Part shown: positions 1 through 8,385 of the stretch, piece by piece
Layout of the letters: each line of letters starts with the position of its first letter
Numbering within the stretch: the stretch's first letter is position 1
Assembly: GCF_003063415.1 (NCBI RefSeq)
Contig: NZ_NESK01000022.1
Location: 1 to 64,000 of the forward strand
Origin: Limnohabitans sp. 2KL-17
Lineage (GTDB): Bacteria; Pseudomonadota; Gammaproteobacteria; Burkholderiales; Burkholderiaceae_C
Direction: 5' to 3'
DNA: 64,000 nucleotides
Made by a program: the position numbers and the translations under genes
The notes under the pieces: generated by a model
Database searches by the model: none
The model's input: the letters and a program-made list of their open reading frames with translations, nothing else
Told to the model about the DNA's origin: nothing

Positions 1-1
1 G

Positions 2-271
2 AAGGCACTGATCGCATCCAAGGCACCACATGCGAACGACTTCACCAACCAGCGGGTGCGCAAGGGAGGTGAGGTTGACCCGGCCCTGCGCTCGAAGAAT
101 CGCAACAAGTCCAAGGTACGCGCCCGGGTGGAGCACGTCTTCGCAGTGGTCAAGCGGCTGTGGGGCTTCACCAAGGTGCGCTATCGCGGCCTGGCCAAGA
201 ACGCCACGCGCTCGTTCGTGGCCTTGGGTCTGGCCAACATCTACTTAGCGCGTGGACGCCGCATGGCATGA
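2..271 (+). pseudogene. IS5-family transposase, C-terminal part (cut by window start)
   Basis: DDE transposase C-terminus; 89 residues are visible and the reading frame is open to the window edge. RARVEHVFAVVK fits the R-(3)-E-(6)-K part of the IS5 signature Y-(2)-R-(3)-E-(6)-K, so the last catalytic glutamate is present. It is followed by the usual RYRGLAKN segment and a short basic tail. Whether the full transposase is intact upstream cannot be seen. The element's right end probably lies near 400-419, where TTGTTCAGCGTAGCCCT resembles an IS5-type terminal repeat. That end is inferred, because the left end is outside the window. Confidence 0.85.
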
Positions 272-420
272 GTGCGTCTTCAGAGCGCGCAATGCGCGTG
301 TCTGGCGTGAAAAGGCCAGAAATACGGGCCGAAATTGGGCCGCTTCGCCCATCACATCTCGCATCATGCAATCAACTAGCAACATATCGCTGAATTCGGT
401 GGCTTGTTCAGCGTAGCCCT
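272..420 (+). mobile_element. Right end of the IS5-like element
   Basis: Non-coding stretch between the transposase stop and the mla leader. I see no gene in it. The sequence near 404-419 looks like an IS5 terminal inverted repeat, but the partner repeat and the target duplication cannot be checked inside this window. Confidence 0.4.
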
Positions 421-431
421 AATATGATGCA

Positions 432-516
432 CTTCTAGGTAAAATCCCTAGAAGGACCGGACTGACAGACTGTTGAGCCGGGCGACATAACCACACAAGA
501 GCCGGTCCATCCGGCT
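432..516 (+). promoter_or_regulatory. mla operon leader with alternative RNA folds
   Basis: Three pairings can be read directly. (1) CTTCTAGG (432-439) pairs with CCTAGAAG (447-454). (2) GGACCGG (454-460) pairs perfectly with CCGGTCC (502-508). (3) AGCCGG (500-505) pairs with CCGGCT (511-516), forming a terminator stem before a T-rich tract. Folds 2 and 3 share bases 502-505 and so exclude each other, the arrangement of an antiterminator/terminator switch. A second AGCCGG copy at 476-481 could also compete for the 3' arm. No ligand-binding domain or leader peptide is recognised, so control by attenuation is an inference. Confidence 0.45.
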
Positions 517-524
517 TTTGTTTT
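497..524 (+). terminator. Intrinsic terminator immediately upstream of mlaF
   Basis: The stem AGCCGG/CCGGCT is extended by a G-T and two A-T pairs, has a TCCAT loop, and runs into TTTTGTTTTT. It ends only a few bases before the mlaF start codon. It may therefore terminate transcription entering from the insertion sequence, or act as the off state of the leader. Confidence 0.6.
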
Positions 525-526
525 TC

Positions 527-1342
527 ATGAACACCACATCCACGCCACCCCTTGTTGAGCTGCGCGACCTGACTTTCGGGTACGGCGACCGTGTCATCTT
601 GAAGAACCTGAGCTTCAATGTGCCGAGGGGAAAAGTCACGGCCCTGATGGGTGTGTCGGGCGGTGGCAAGACCACGGTGTTGCGGCTCATCGGTGGGCAG
701 ATTCGCGCCAGTCAGGGCCAGTTGCTGTTTGATGGCGATGACATCACCACGATGCCCCAGTCCGAGTTGTATGCTGCACGTCGCCGCATGGGCATGCTCT
801 TTCAGTTTGGCGCCTTGTTCACCGACATGAGTGTGTCCGACAATGTGGCCTTTCCCTTGCGGGAGCACACCCGTTTGTCAGAAGACCTGATTCGCGACAT
901 CGTGCTGATGAAGCTCGATGCGGTCGGACTGCGCGGTGCGCGAGACCTGCGACCTTCAGAGATATCTGGTGGCATGAGCCGTCGTGTGGCCTTGGCCCGC
1001 GCCATTGCCCTAGACCCTGACCTCATCATGTACGACGAGCCCTTTGCCGGCCTTGATCCGATTTCCCTGGGCACGGCAGCGCGCCTGATCCGTCGGCTGA
1101 ACGACAGTTTGGGCATCACCAGCGTGGTGGTGTCGCACGATGTGACCGAGACTTTCGAGATCGCCGACCATGTGGTCATTTTGGCCAATGGCGGCGTAGC
1201 GCAGCAGGGCTCGCCTGCCGAGTTGCGTGCCAGCACCGATCCGTTGATCCACCAGTTTGTGCACGCCCTTAGCGACGGGCCTGTGCCGTTTCATTACCCG
1301 GCCCCTTCGGTGGCTGAGGACTATGACTGGAGATCGGCATGA
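527..1342 (+). CDS. mlaF: MlaF, phospholipid-transport ABC ATPase
   Basis: Cytoplasmic ATPase of the MlaFEDB inner-membrane complex, which moves phospholipids between the inner membrane and periplasmic MlaC to keep outer-membrane asymmetry. The 271-aa product has Walker A GVSGGGKTT near residues 42-50, signature SGGMSRR near 147-153 and Walker B LIMYDE near 166-171, in the usual ABC order. I chose the ATG at 527 over the in-frame TTG at 518, which falls in the terminator T-tract. The stop overlaps the mlaE start (ATGA), so translation is probably coupled. It leads an operon in the order F-E-D-A-C-B. Confidence 0.95.
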   Translation: MNTTSTPPLVELRDLTFGYGDRVILKNLSFNVPRGKVTALMGVSGGGKTTVLRLIGGQIRASQGQLLFDGDDITTMPQSELYAARRRMGMLFQFGALFTDMSVSDNVAFPLREHTRLSEDLIRDIVLMKLDAVGLRGARDLRPSEISGGMSRRVALARAIALDPDLIMYDEPFAGLDPISLGTAARLIRRLNDSLGITSVVVSHDVTETFEIADHVVILANGGVAQQGSPAELRASTDPLIHQFVHALSDGPVPFHYPAPSVAEDYDWRSA

Positions 1343-2127
1343 ACAAAGCGTTGAATTTATTGGCCGTCTTGGGTGCAACCACCCGGCAGATGATGGCCGA
1401 CTGGGGCTTTGGCGCGCGCTTGTTCTTGAAGTTGTTGACCCTGTCGGGCGTTGCGCTAAAGCGCTTTGGACTGGTGCGCGATCAGGTGCATTTTTTGGGC
1501 AATTACTCGCTGGCCATCATCACTGTCTCGGGTTTGTTTGTGGGCTTTGTGTTGGGCTTGCAGGGCTATTACACACTGCAGCGCTACGGCTCGGCCGAGG
1601 CGCTGGGCCTGCTGGTAGCCCTCAGTCTGGTGCGCGAATTGGGGCCTGTGGTGGCGGCTTTGTTGTATGCAGGCCGCGCAGGGGCATCGCTCACGGCAGA
1701 GATTGGCCTGATGCGCGCTGGAGAGCAGCTCACGGCTTTGGAAATGATGGCGGTTGATCCGGTTCAGCGCATTTTGGCGCCCCGCTTTTTGGGCGGCATC
1801 ATTGCTTTGCCCTTGCTGGCGGCGGTCTTCAGTGCGGTGGGTATTTTGGGCGGCTACGTGGTGGGCGTGTTGCTCATCGGTGTGGATTCAGGCTCTTTCT
1901 GGAGCCAGATGCAGGGCGGCGTGGATGTGTTCAAGGATGTGGGCAACGGCATCGTCAAAAGCGTGGTGTTTGCCGTCGCTGTGACCTTCATCGCCTTGCT
2001 TCAAGGGTATGTGGCCAAACCCACGCCCGAAGGTGTGGCCAATGCCACCACACGCAGTGTGGTGGTTTCTTCATTGTCGGTGTTGGGACTGGATTTCATC
2101 CTGACTGCGATGATGTTCAGCATTTGA
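1339..2127 (+). CDS. mlaE: MlaE, phospholipid-transport permease
   Basis: Membrane subunit of the Mla transporter (MlaE/DUF140 permease family). The 262-aa protein is hydrophobic over most of its length, with a glycine-rich core containing ELGPVVAALLYAGRAGASL and the following EIGLMRAGEQ. These segments are the conserved heart of the family, where the permease contacts the MlaF ATPase. It starts inside the mlaF stop codon and is followed 10 bases later by mlaD. Length and motifs are typical. Confidence 0.95.
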   Translation: MNKALNLLAVLGATTRQMMADWGFGARLFLKLLTLSGVALKRFGLVRDQVHFLGNYSLAIITVSGLFVGFVLGLQGYYTLQRYGSAEALGLLVALSLVRELGPVVAALLYAGRAGASLTAEIGLMRAGEQLTALEMMAVDPVQRILAPRFLGGIIALPLLAAVFSAVGILGGYVVGVLLIGVDSGSFWSQMQGGVDVFKDVGNGIVKSVVFAVAVTFIALLQGYVAKPTPEGVANATTRSVVVSSLSVLGLDFILTAMMFSI

Positions 2128-2137
2128 GGAAGACGGT

Positions 2138-2617
2138 ATGCAACGTTCAAAAAATGATGTTTGGGTCGGCTTTTTCGTTTTGATCGGCGCCATTGCGGTG
2201 CTTTTCCTGGCGCTCAAGTCGGCTAATTTATTGACCCTGAATTTCAATTCAGTTTACGAAGTCAGTGCAAAATTTGACAATATCGGCGGCCTCAAGCCTG
2301 GCGCCGCCGTCAAGAGCGCAGGTGTGGTGGTCGGACGCGTCAAGAAAATCGAATTTGATGGCGAATCGTTCCAAGCCAAAGTCACCCTGGCCTTGCAGTC
2401 GGGCGTGGGGTTTCCACAAGACAGTTCCCTGAAAATCCTGACCAGCGGATTATTGGGTGAGCAATATCTGGACGTTTCGCCAGGTGCGGACGAAAAAAAT
2501 CTGGTGGCAGGTGACCGCATTGGCTCGACCCAGTCGGCTGTGATCCTTGAAAACCTGATCAGCCAGTTTCTTTACAGCCAAGCCGAGAAGCCCGCGGCAG
2601 AAGTTCGGAAACCATGA
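2138..2617 (+). CDS. mlaD: MlaD, MCE-domain substrate-binding subunit
   Basis: A 159-aa protein with one N-terminal membrane helix (about residues 9-27) and one MCE domain (about 38-115, with FDNIGGLKPGAAVKSAGVVVG). In the known system MlaD forms a hexameric ring in the periplasm that receives lipid and docks MlaC. Its length suits a single-MCE MlaD. The stop overlaps the following lipoprotein gene by four bases, and the position between the permease and mlaA/mlaC supports the call. Confidence 0.94.
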   Translation: MQRSKNDVWVGFFVLIGAIAVLFLALKSANLLTLNFNSVYEVSAKFDNIGGLKPGAAVKSAGVVVGRVKKIEFDGESFQAKVTLALQSGVGFPQDSSLKILTSGLLGEQYLDVSPGADEKNLVAGDRIGSTQSAVILENLISQFLYSQAEKPAAEVRKP

Positions 2618-3345
2618 ACCACTTTATGCGAAGAATTTGTGCATTACTGGCCCCCTGCATTGTGCTGGCCTTGCAAGCTTGTGCCAGTGTGCCCAATGCC
2701 GACGCGCGTGACCCCTGGGAGTCAATGAATCGGCGCATCTACAGTTTCAACGATGTGTTGGACAACGTGGCCATCAAGCCAGCGGCAGAGGCTTACGTCA
2801 ACGTCGTGCCGAGCCCGGTTCGCAAAGGCATTCACAACTTTCTGGGAAACCTGGGCGATGTGTGGTCGATGGTGAACAGTGCCCTGCAATTGAAAGGCCA
2901 AGCCACAGTGGAAACTTTGATGCGCATCCAGGTCAACACTTTTTTAGGTTTAGGTGGCGTACTCGATGTGGCCACTGAAATGCGACTTGATAAACGCAAA
3001 GAAGATTTTGGCCAGACCCTGGGTTATTGGGGTGTCAAGCCGGGCCCTTATGTGGTGTTGCCAGTTTTTGGCCCCTCCACTTTGCGTGACACCTTGGCCA
3101 TCCCGGTCAATATCAAGGGCGACTTGGTTCAACAGTTCAACGATCCGTCGAGCCGCAATGCCTTGTCCGCGACGCGCGTGATGGATGCTCGCTCAGGCTT
3201 GCTTCAGACCTTGGATGTCATCAAGGCGGCGGCCTTGGACCCCTACACTTTTGTGCGTGATGGGTATTTGCAAAAACGTGAAAGCGACGTTTACGATGGC
3301 AATCCCCCTGCAATCTTTGACTACACCGAGTCAGAGACGCCCTGA
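2614..3345 (+). CDS. mlaA: MlaA (VacJ) outer-membrane lipoprotein
   Basis: Outer-membrane component that removes misplaced phospholipid from the outer leaflet and passes it to MlaC. The N-terminus is a lipoprotein signal with lipobox LQAC (lipidated Cys near residue 23). It is followed by the family hallmark DPWESMNRRIYSFNDVLD and, further on, LGYWGVKPGPYVVLP. In E. coli mlaA lies away from the mla operon; here it sits inside, between mlaD and mlaC, as I recall for other betaproteobacteria. Translation is coupled to mlaD by a four-base overlap. Confidence 0.94.
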   Translation: MNHFMRRICALLAPCIVLALQACASVPNADARDPWESMNRRIYSFNDVLDNVAIKPAAEAYVNVVPSPVRKGIHNFLGNLGDVWSMVNSALQLKGQATVETLMRIQVNTFLGLGGVLDVATEMRLDKRKEDFGQTLGYWGVKPGPYVVLPVFGPSTLRDTLAIPVNIKGDLVQQFNDPSSRNALSATRVMDARSGLLQTLDVIKAAALDPYTFVRDGYLQKRESDVYDGNPPAIFDYTESETP

Positions 3346-3423
3346 TGCATGCCAAATGAATTCAGGCAAGCCTTGGTTATAATTTTTCGTATAAATATTG
3401 TCTCCTGACCCTCCATTTCGCCC

Positions 3424-4077
3424 ATGAATCCCACTGCCGCATTGCCCTTTAACCGCCGCGACCTTTTGACCACAGCTGGCGCCTTGGCCTTGTGCACAGC
3501 CGCGTCACCCGTGTGGGCGGCAGACGAAGCGCCCGAAGCATTCATTCAGCGCATCACCCAAGAAACGCTGGAAACGATCAAGGCGGATAAATCGCTGCGC
3601 AATGGGGACATGGGCAAAATTATCCAGTTGGTTGACGCCAAACTGATGCCGCACGTGAACTTCCGCCGCATGACCGCACTGGCGACCGGTCCCGCCTGGC
3701 GAAAGGCCACCCCTGAACAGCAAAAGCGCTTGCAAGATGAATTCAAAATCTTGTTGGTGCGAACTTACTCGGGTGCGCTCAGTCAGGTCAGTGACCAGAT
3801 GGTGGTGGTCAAACCCTTGCGTGCAGGGCAGGAAGACAAAAACCTGGTGGTCAACACCGAGGTGCGAGGCAAGGGTGACCCGATCCAACTGGATTACCGC
3901 CTTGAAAGAACACCCGGTGAAGGGGCTGGCTGGATGATTTTTGACCTGAACGTGCTGGGCGTCTGGTTGATCGAAAATTACCGCACGCAGTTCACCAAGG
4001 AAATCAACACTGGCGGCATCGATGCGCTGGTCGCCAGTTTGGCTGCACGCAACAAAACCAACGCCAAAGCGCCCTGA
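3424..4077 (+). CDS. mlaC: MlaC, periplasmic phospholipid shuttle
   Basis: A 217-aa soluble carrier between MlaA and MlaFEDB, with the family's helical N-terminal region and the conserved DFKILLVRTYSGAL segment. The signal peptide ends near WAADE. It carries consecutive arginines in FNRRDLLTTAG, which resembles a twin-arginine (Tat) signal rather than a plain Sec signal. That is notable because tatABC lies 13 kb downstream, but Tat export is an inference. An AT-rich 78-bp gap separates it from mlaA, so it may also have its own promoter. Confidence 0.92.
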   Translation: MNPTAALPFNRRDLLTTAGALALCTAASPVWAADEAPEAFIQRITQETLETIKADKSLRNGDMGKIIQLVDAKLMPHVNFRRMTALATGPAWRKATPEQQKRLQDEFKILLVRTYSGALSQVSDQMVVVKPLRAGQEDKNLVVNTEVRGKGDPIQLDYRLERTPGEGAGWMIFDLNVLGVWLIENYRTQFTKEINTGGIDALVASLAARNKTNAKAP

Positions 4078-4090
4078 TTACCCCTTTGAC

Positions 4091-4366
4091 ATGAGTACCT
4101 TGAAGTTGCCCAACACCTTGCTGCACGATCAGGCAGATGCCTGTCTGGCCCGGTGGGTGGCGCAATTGCAGCCGGACCCGAAGCCATCCGTGCAGGTCGA
4201 TGCGTCGGCGCTGCTTGAGTTTGATTCTTCCGCTTTGGCGGTCTTGTTGGGTTTGCGCCGGCTAGTCCTGTCACAAGGCGGTTCAGTGCAAATCACAGGC
4301 ATGCCCCCGCGTTTGAGTGAATTGGCCAGCCTGTATGGCGTGCTTGACCTGCTCCAGCAGGCCTGA
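4091..4366 (+). CDS. mlaB: MlaB, STAS-domain subunit
   Basis: A 91-aa STAS-domain protein that in the known system binds and stabilises MlaF. The segment LLEFDSSALAVLLGLRR fits the STAS loop-helix motif. I chose the ATG at 4091 because it directly follows mlaC and gives a normal STAS length. The upstream in-frame starts lie inside mlaC. It closes the mla set; the next genes belong to a different ABC system. Confidence 0.85.
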   Translation: MSTLKLPNTLLHDQADACLARWVAQLQPDPKPSVQVDASALLEFDSSALAVLLGLRRLVLSQGGSVQITGMPPRLSELASLYGVLDLLQQA

Positions 4367-4450
4367 ACACCTCGTTTGAAGGTCTTTTTAGCAAGATCAC
4401 CCTGCATCGTCTCGGGGTGAGCAGGCCAGCACTTAAAATAAGTCCCTCCC

Positions 4451-5374
4451 ATGCCTGCGATTTCATTCCAATCCGTTTCCAAAATTTACCTGGCCAAACA
4501 GGCAGGAGCAACTGCGTTCAAAGCGCTCGACCAGGTCAGTTTTGATGTGGAAGAAGGTGAATTCTTTGGCTTGCTGGGTCCCAATGGCGCAGGCAAGACC
4601 ACCTTGATCAGCACCCTCGCTGGCCTGAGTCGTCCCTCAGAGGGTCGTGTGCTGGTCCACGGCCGCGATGTTCAGACCGATTACGCCATCACCCGCCGCT
4701 TGCTGGGTGTCGTGCCTCAAGAACTGGTTTTTGACCCGTTTTTCACCGTGCGCGAATCCTTGCTCATCCAGTCCGGCTATTTTGGCGTCAAGAAAAACGA
4801 TGCCTGGATCGATGAATTGCTGGACAGCCTGGGCTTGGCCGACAAGGCGGGCTCCAACATGCGTCAGTTGTCAGGCGGCATGAAGCGAAGGGTGTTGGTG
4901 GCGCAGGCCCTTGTGCACAAACCGCGTGTGATTGTGCTCGATGAGCCCACGGCGGGTGTCGATGTCGAATTGCGCCAGACGATTTGGCAGTTCATCGCCA
5001 AGCTCAACAAGCAAGGCCACACGGTCTTGCTGACCACCCACTACCTCGAAGAAGCCGAAGCCCTTTGCGGGCGCATCGCCATGCTCAAACGCGGCCAGGT
5101 GGTGGCTTTGGAACGCACCTCGGATTTGTTGCGCGCAGCCACCAGTCAGGTCTTGCGATTCAAGCTGGACGGCGAGTTGCCACCCAATGTGGCTGCCATC
5201 GCCCGCGTCACGGGCCGAATTGTCCAATTGCCAGTGCACAACGCCCTGGAAATCGAAAACCACCTTGCCACAATCCGTTCGGCCGGCTTGGTGGCTGAAG
5301 ATGTTGAAATTCGCCAAGCCGATCTGGAAGACGTGTTCCTGGAAGTCATGAATCGAAAAGGGCTTGCCGCATGA
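4451..5374 (+). CDS. ABC-2 type exporter ATPase (YadG-like)
   Basis: A 307-aa ABC ATPase of the drug/polysaccharide-export type, with Walker A GPNGAGKTT, signature SGGMKRR, Walker B VIVLDEPTAGVD and the H-loop histidine in LLTTHYLEEAE. Its stop overlaps the start of the partner permease (ATGA), so the two form one transporter. This pair resembles E. coli YadG/YadH. The substrate is unknown. It lies between mla and ibaG-murA, where E. coli has no such pair, so it may serve the cell envelope, but that is only context. Confidence 0.88.
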   Translation: MPAISFQSVSKIYLAKQAGATAFKALDQVSFDVEEGEFFGLLGPNGAGKTTLISTLAGLSRPSEGRVLVHGRDVQTDYAITRRLLGVVPQELVFDPFFTVRESLLIQSGYFGVKKNDAWIDELLDSLGLADKAGSNMRQLSGGMKRRVLVAQALVHKPRVIVLDEPTAGVDVELRQTIWQFIAKLNKQGHTVLLTTHYLEEAEALCGRIAMLKRGQVVALERTSDLLRAATSQVLRFKLDGELPPNVAAIARVTGRIVQLPVHNALEIENHLATIRSAGLVAEDVEIRQADLEDVFLEVMNRKGLAA

Positions 5375-6210
5375 GCAACACAGAGTCTCCTCCTGTCACC
5401 AAGCCCTCTGGATTGGACCGTGAGCCACTTGCCGTGATGGCGCGAAGCGGGTTCTTGTTGGGTTGGCAAACCCTGCTCTACAAGGAAGTGCTGCGCTTTT
5501 GGAAAGTGGCGTTCCAGACGGTGGCCGCGCCTGTGTTGACATCGGTGCTGTACATGCTCATCTTTGGCCATGTGTTGGCAGACCACGTCAAGGTCTACGA
5601 CCAGGTGCCCTACACCTCTTTTCTGCTTCCCGGTCTGATCATGATGGGTGTGTTGCAAAACGCTTTTGCCAACAGCTCATCGAGCTTGGTGCAAAGCAAG
5701 ATCATGGGCAGCTTGGTCTTTTTGTTGCTGACGCCTCTTTCACATCGCAGCTGGTTTGTCGCCTACGTGGGCTCCTCGGTGGTGCGTGGACTGGCTGTGG
5801 GCTTGGGCGTCTTTGTCATCACTGGCTGGATGGTGAACATCAGTTTTGTTTACCCGCTGTGGATTTTGGCCTTCGCCTTCATGGGCGCCGCGATGATGGG
5901 GGCACTGGGTGTGATCGCCGGGTTGTGGGCCGAAAAGTTTGACCAGATGGCCGCGTTTCAGAACTTCATCATCATGCCCATGACGTTTTTGTCAGGGGTT
6001 TTTTACTCCATCCATTCACTGCCGCCATTCTGGCAAAAGTTCAGCCATCTGAACCCGTTCTTCTACATGATCGATGGTTTTCGTTACGGCTTTTTTGGCC
6101 AAAGCGATGTCTCGCCCTGGATCAGCTTGGCCGTGGTCGCCACGGCATTGGCCTTGGTCGGCAGCCTCACCCTTTACCTTTTGCGCACCGGCTACAAAAT
6201 CCGGAGCTGA
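5371..6210 (+). CDS. ABC-2 type exporter permease (YadH-like)
   Basis: A 279-aa membrane protein with about six hydrophobic segments and the ABC-2 family signature in the second half (MPMTFLSGVFYSIHSLPP). The N-terminal ~30 residues are cytoplasmic and proline/serine-rich. It forms the channel for the ATPase encoded just upstream. The exported compound cannot be deduced from the sequence. Confidence 0.86.
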   Translation: MSNTESPPVTKPSGLDREPLAVMARSGFLLGWQTLLYKEVLRFWKVAFQTVAAPVLTSVLYMLIFGHVLADHVKVYDQVPYTSFLLPGLIMMGVLQNAFANSSSSLVQSKIMGSLVFLLLTPLSHRSWFVAYVGSSVVRGLAVGLGVFVITGWMVNISFVYPLWILAFAFMGAAMMGALGVIAGLWAEKFDQMAAFQNFIIMPMTFLSGVFYSIHSLPPFWQKFSHLNPFFYMIDGFRYGFFGQSDVSPWISLAVVATALALVGSLTLYLLRTGYKIRS

Positions 6211-6216
6211 TACACC

Positions 6217-6459
6217 ATGAACTCAGAACAACTTCAAGCCATCATTGCCGCAGGGCTGGTCTGCACCCACCTCGAAGTGGATGGCGATGGCCGCCACTGG
6301 AGCGCCGTGGTCGTGTCCGAAGCCTTTGCCGGCATGCGCCCCATCGCACGCCACCAACGTGTCTATGCCACCTTGGGCCAAAAAATGCACACCGACGAAG
6401 TGCACGCCTTGTCAATGAAAACCTACACGCCTGCCGAGTGGGCAGCCCAAGCGCACTGA
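6217..6459 (+). CDS. ibaG: IbaG/BolA-family protein
   Basis: An 80-aa BolA-family protein. These proteins pair with monothiol glutaredoxins in iron-sulfur handling. The core HLEVDGDGRHWSAVVVS and RHQRVYATLG match the BolA fold, and the conserved histidine of RHQRVY is present. The mla-ibaG-murA order is also found in E. coli, which favours IbaG over BolA itself. murA starts 18 bases downstream. Confidence 0.88.
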   Translation: MNSEQLQAIIAAGLVCTHLEVDGDGRHWSAVVVSEAFAGMRPIARHQRVYATLGQKMHTDEVHALSMKTYTPAEWAAQAH

Positions 6460-6477
6460 ACGCATAAGAACGTACAC

Positions 6478-7743
6478 ATGGACAAACTGATCATTCGCGG
6501 CGGCAAGCGCCTGCAAGGCGCGCTGGAAGTGGCTGGCGCCAAAAACGCGGCCTTGCCGGAGTTGTGCGCGGCATTGCTGAGCGCCGAGCCTGTCACGCTG
6601 GCCAATGTGCCACGCCTGCTGGATGTGTCGACCATGCTCAAGCTGATCCGCAACATGGGCGTGAGCGCTGAGCACCATGAAGATGGCCGCGTTACCCTCG
6701 ATGCGGGCGGTTTGAACAAGCCTGAAGCGCCCTACGAGTTGGTCAAAACCATGCGTGCTTCGGTGCTGGCGCTGGGGCCCTTGTTGGCGCGTTTTGGTCA
6801 CGCCAAAGTGTCCTTGCCGGGTGGCTGCGCCATCGGCTCGCGCCCGGTGGACCAGCACATCAAGGGCCTGCAGGCGATGGGCGCAGAGATCACGGTGGAC
6901 CACGGCTACATGCTCGCCAGCCTGGCTGCTGGCCGCACCCGATTGAAGGGCGCGCACATTACCACCGACATGGTCACCGTGACCGGCACCGAAAATTTCA
7001 TGATGGCAGCGGCATTGGCCGAAGGCGAGACCATTCTTGAAAATGCGGCTCAGGAACCTGAAATACCTGACTTGGCCGAGATGCTCATCAAGATGGGCGC
7101 AAAGATCGAAGGCCATGGTACACGCCGCATTCGCATCCAAGGGGTGGAGCGCTTGCAGGGCTGCGAGCATCAGGTGGTGGCAGACCGCATTGAAGCGGGC
7201 ACCTTTTTGTGCGCTGTGGCCGCGACCGGTGGCGATGTGGTCTTGCGCCATGGGCGCGCCGATCACTTGGAAGTCGTGATCGAAAAATTACGCGATGCCG
7301 GCGCGACCATCGAGGTGGGTGAGGGTTTTATTCGGGTCAGGTCTGAAGGCCGTTTGAAAGCCCAGAGCTTTCGTACCACCGAATACCCCGGCTTTCCGAC
7401 CGATATGCAGGCCCAGTTCATGGCGCTTAACTGCATTTCTCAAGGGGCCAGCAAAGTGACAGAAACCATTTTTGAAAATCGGTTCATGCACGTCAACGAG
7501 CTGGTTCGCCTAGGCGCACACATTCAAATCGACGGCAAGGTGTCGGTGCTTGAGGGCGTTGAAAAGCTGTCGGGCGCCACCGTGATGGCCACCGATTTGC
7601 GGGCCTCTGCCAGCCTGGTCATTGCGGGCTTGGTAGCCGATGGCGAAACGACCATCGAGCGGATTTACCACCTGGACCGTGGCTACGACCGGATGGAGTT
7701 GAAACTGCGCGGCCTGGGTGCCGACATTGAAAGAGTGAAATGA
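6478..7743 (+). CDS. murA: UDP-N-acetylglucosamine 1-carboxyvinyltransferase (MurA)
   Basis: First committed step of peptidoglycan synthesis: transfer of enolpyruvate from PEP to UDP-GlcNAc, in the cytoplasm. The 421-aa length is standard. The catalytic cysteine lies in [15 protein letters not shown] (about residue 118), the loop cysteine that fosfomycin alkylates in this family. KNAALPE near the N-terminus (substrate-binding lysine and asparagine) is intact. The stop overlaps hisG by four bases, linking a cell-wall gene to the histidine genes. Confidence 0.97.
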   Translation: MDKLIIRGGKRLQGALEVAGAKNAALPELCAALLSAEPVTLANVPRLLDVSTMLKLIRNMGVSAEHHEDGRVTLDAGGLNKPEAPYELVKTMRASVLALGPLLARFGHAKVSLPGGCAIGSRPVDQHIKGLQAMGAEITVDHGYMLASLAAGRTRLKGAHITTDMVTVTGTENFMMAAALAEGETILENAAQEPEIPDLAEMLIKMGAKIEGHGTRRIRIQGVERLQGCEHQVVADRIEAGTFLCAVAATGGDVVLRHGRADHLEVVIEKLRDAGATIEVGEGFIRVRSEGRLKAQSFRTTEYPGFPTDMQAQFMALNCISQGASKVTETIFENRFMHVNELVRLGAHIQIDGKVSVLEGVEKLSGATVMATDLRASASLVIAGLVADGETTIERIYHLDRGYDRMELKLRGLGADIERVK

Positions 7744-8381
7744 TCACCCTCGCCCTGTCCAAAGGACGCATCTTTGACGAAACCCTGCCGTTGCTGCAGG
7801 CCGCTGGCATCGAGGTGCTCGAAGACCCCGAGAAGTCCCGCAAGCTCATCTTGCCGACCAACCAGCCCCATGTGCGTGTGGTGCTGGTGCGTGCAACCGA
7901 TGTTCCCACCTATGTGGAATACGGGGGTGCCGACCTGGGCGTGACCGGTCTGGACACGCTGATTGAGCACGGCGGTCAGGGCCTGTACCAGCCGCTGGAC
8001 CTGAACATCGCCAAATGCCGCATGAGTGTGGCTGTGCGTGCCGACTGCGATTACGCCAGTGCAATGCGCACCGGCTCTCGCCTCAAAGTGGCCACCAAAT
8101 ACACCACCATTGCCCGTGAATTTTTCGCCACCAAGGGCGTGCACGTGGACCTGATCAAGCTTTACGGCAGCATGGAGCTGGCACCGTTGACGGGGCTGGC
8201 CGATGCCATCGTAGATCTGGTCTCCACCGGCAGCACGCTCAAAGCCAACCACTTGGTGGAGGTTGAACGCATCATGGACATCAGCTCTCGCCTGGTGGTC
8301 AACCAGGCGGCGCTCAAACTCAAGCAGGCGCCCATCCGCGCGATCATCAACGCCTTTGCCGGTGCGGTGAAGAAAGACTGA
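7740..8381 (+). CDS. hisG: ATP phosphoribosyltransferase, short form (HisG)
   Basis: First and feedback-controlled step of histidine synthesis (PRPP + ATP to phosphoribosyl-ATP). The 213-aa product is the short form, which lacks the C-terminal regulatory domain and in the known enzymes works with HisZ. No hisZ is present in this window. The core [15 protein letters not shown] and the PRPP-binding stretch [14 protein letters not shown] are clear. It overlaps murA and is followed five bases later by hisD. Confidence 0.96.
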   Translation: MITLALSKGRIFDETLPLLQAAGIEVLEDPEKSRKLILPTNQPHVRVVLVRATDVPTYVEYGGADLGVTGLDTLIEHGGQGLYQPLDLNIAKCRMSVAVRADCDYASAMRTGSRLKVATKYTTIAREFFATKGVHVDLIKLYGSMELAPLTGLADAIVDLVSTGSTLKANHLVEVERIMDISSRLVVNQAALKLKQAPIRAIINAFAGAVKKD

Positions 8382-8385
8382 AAAC

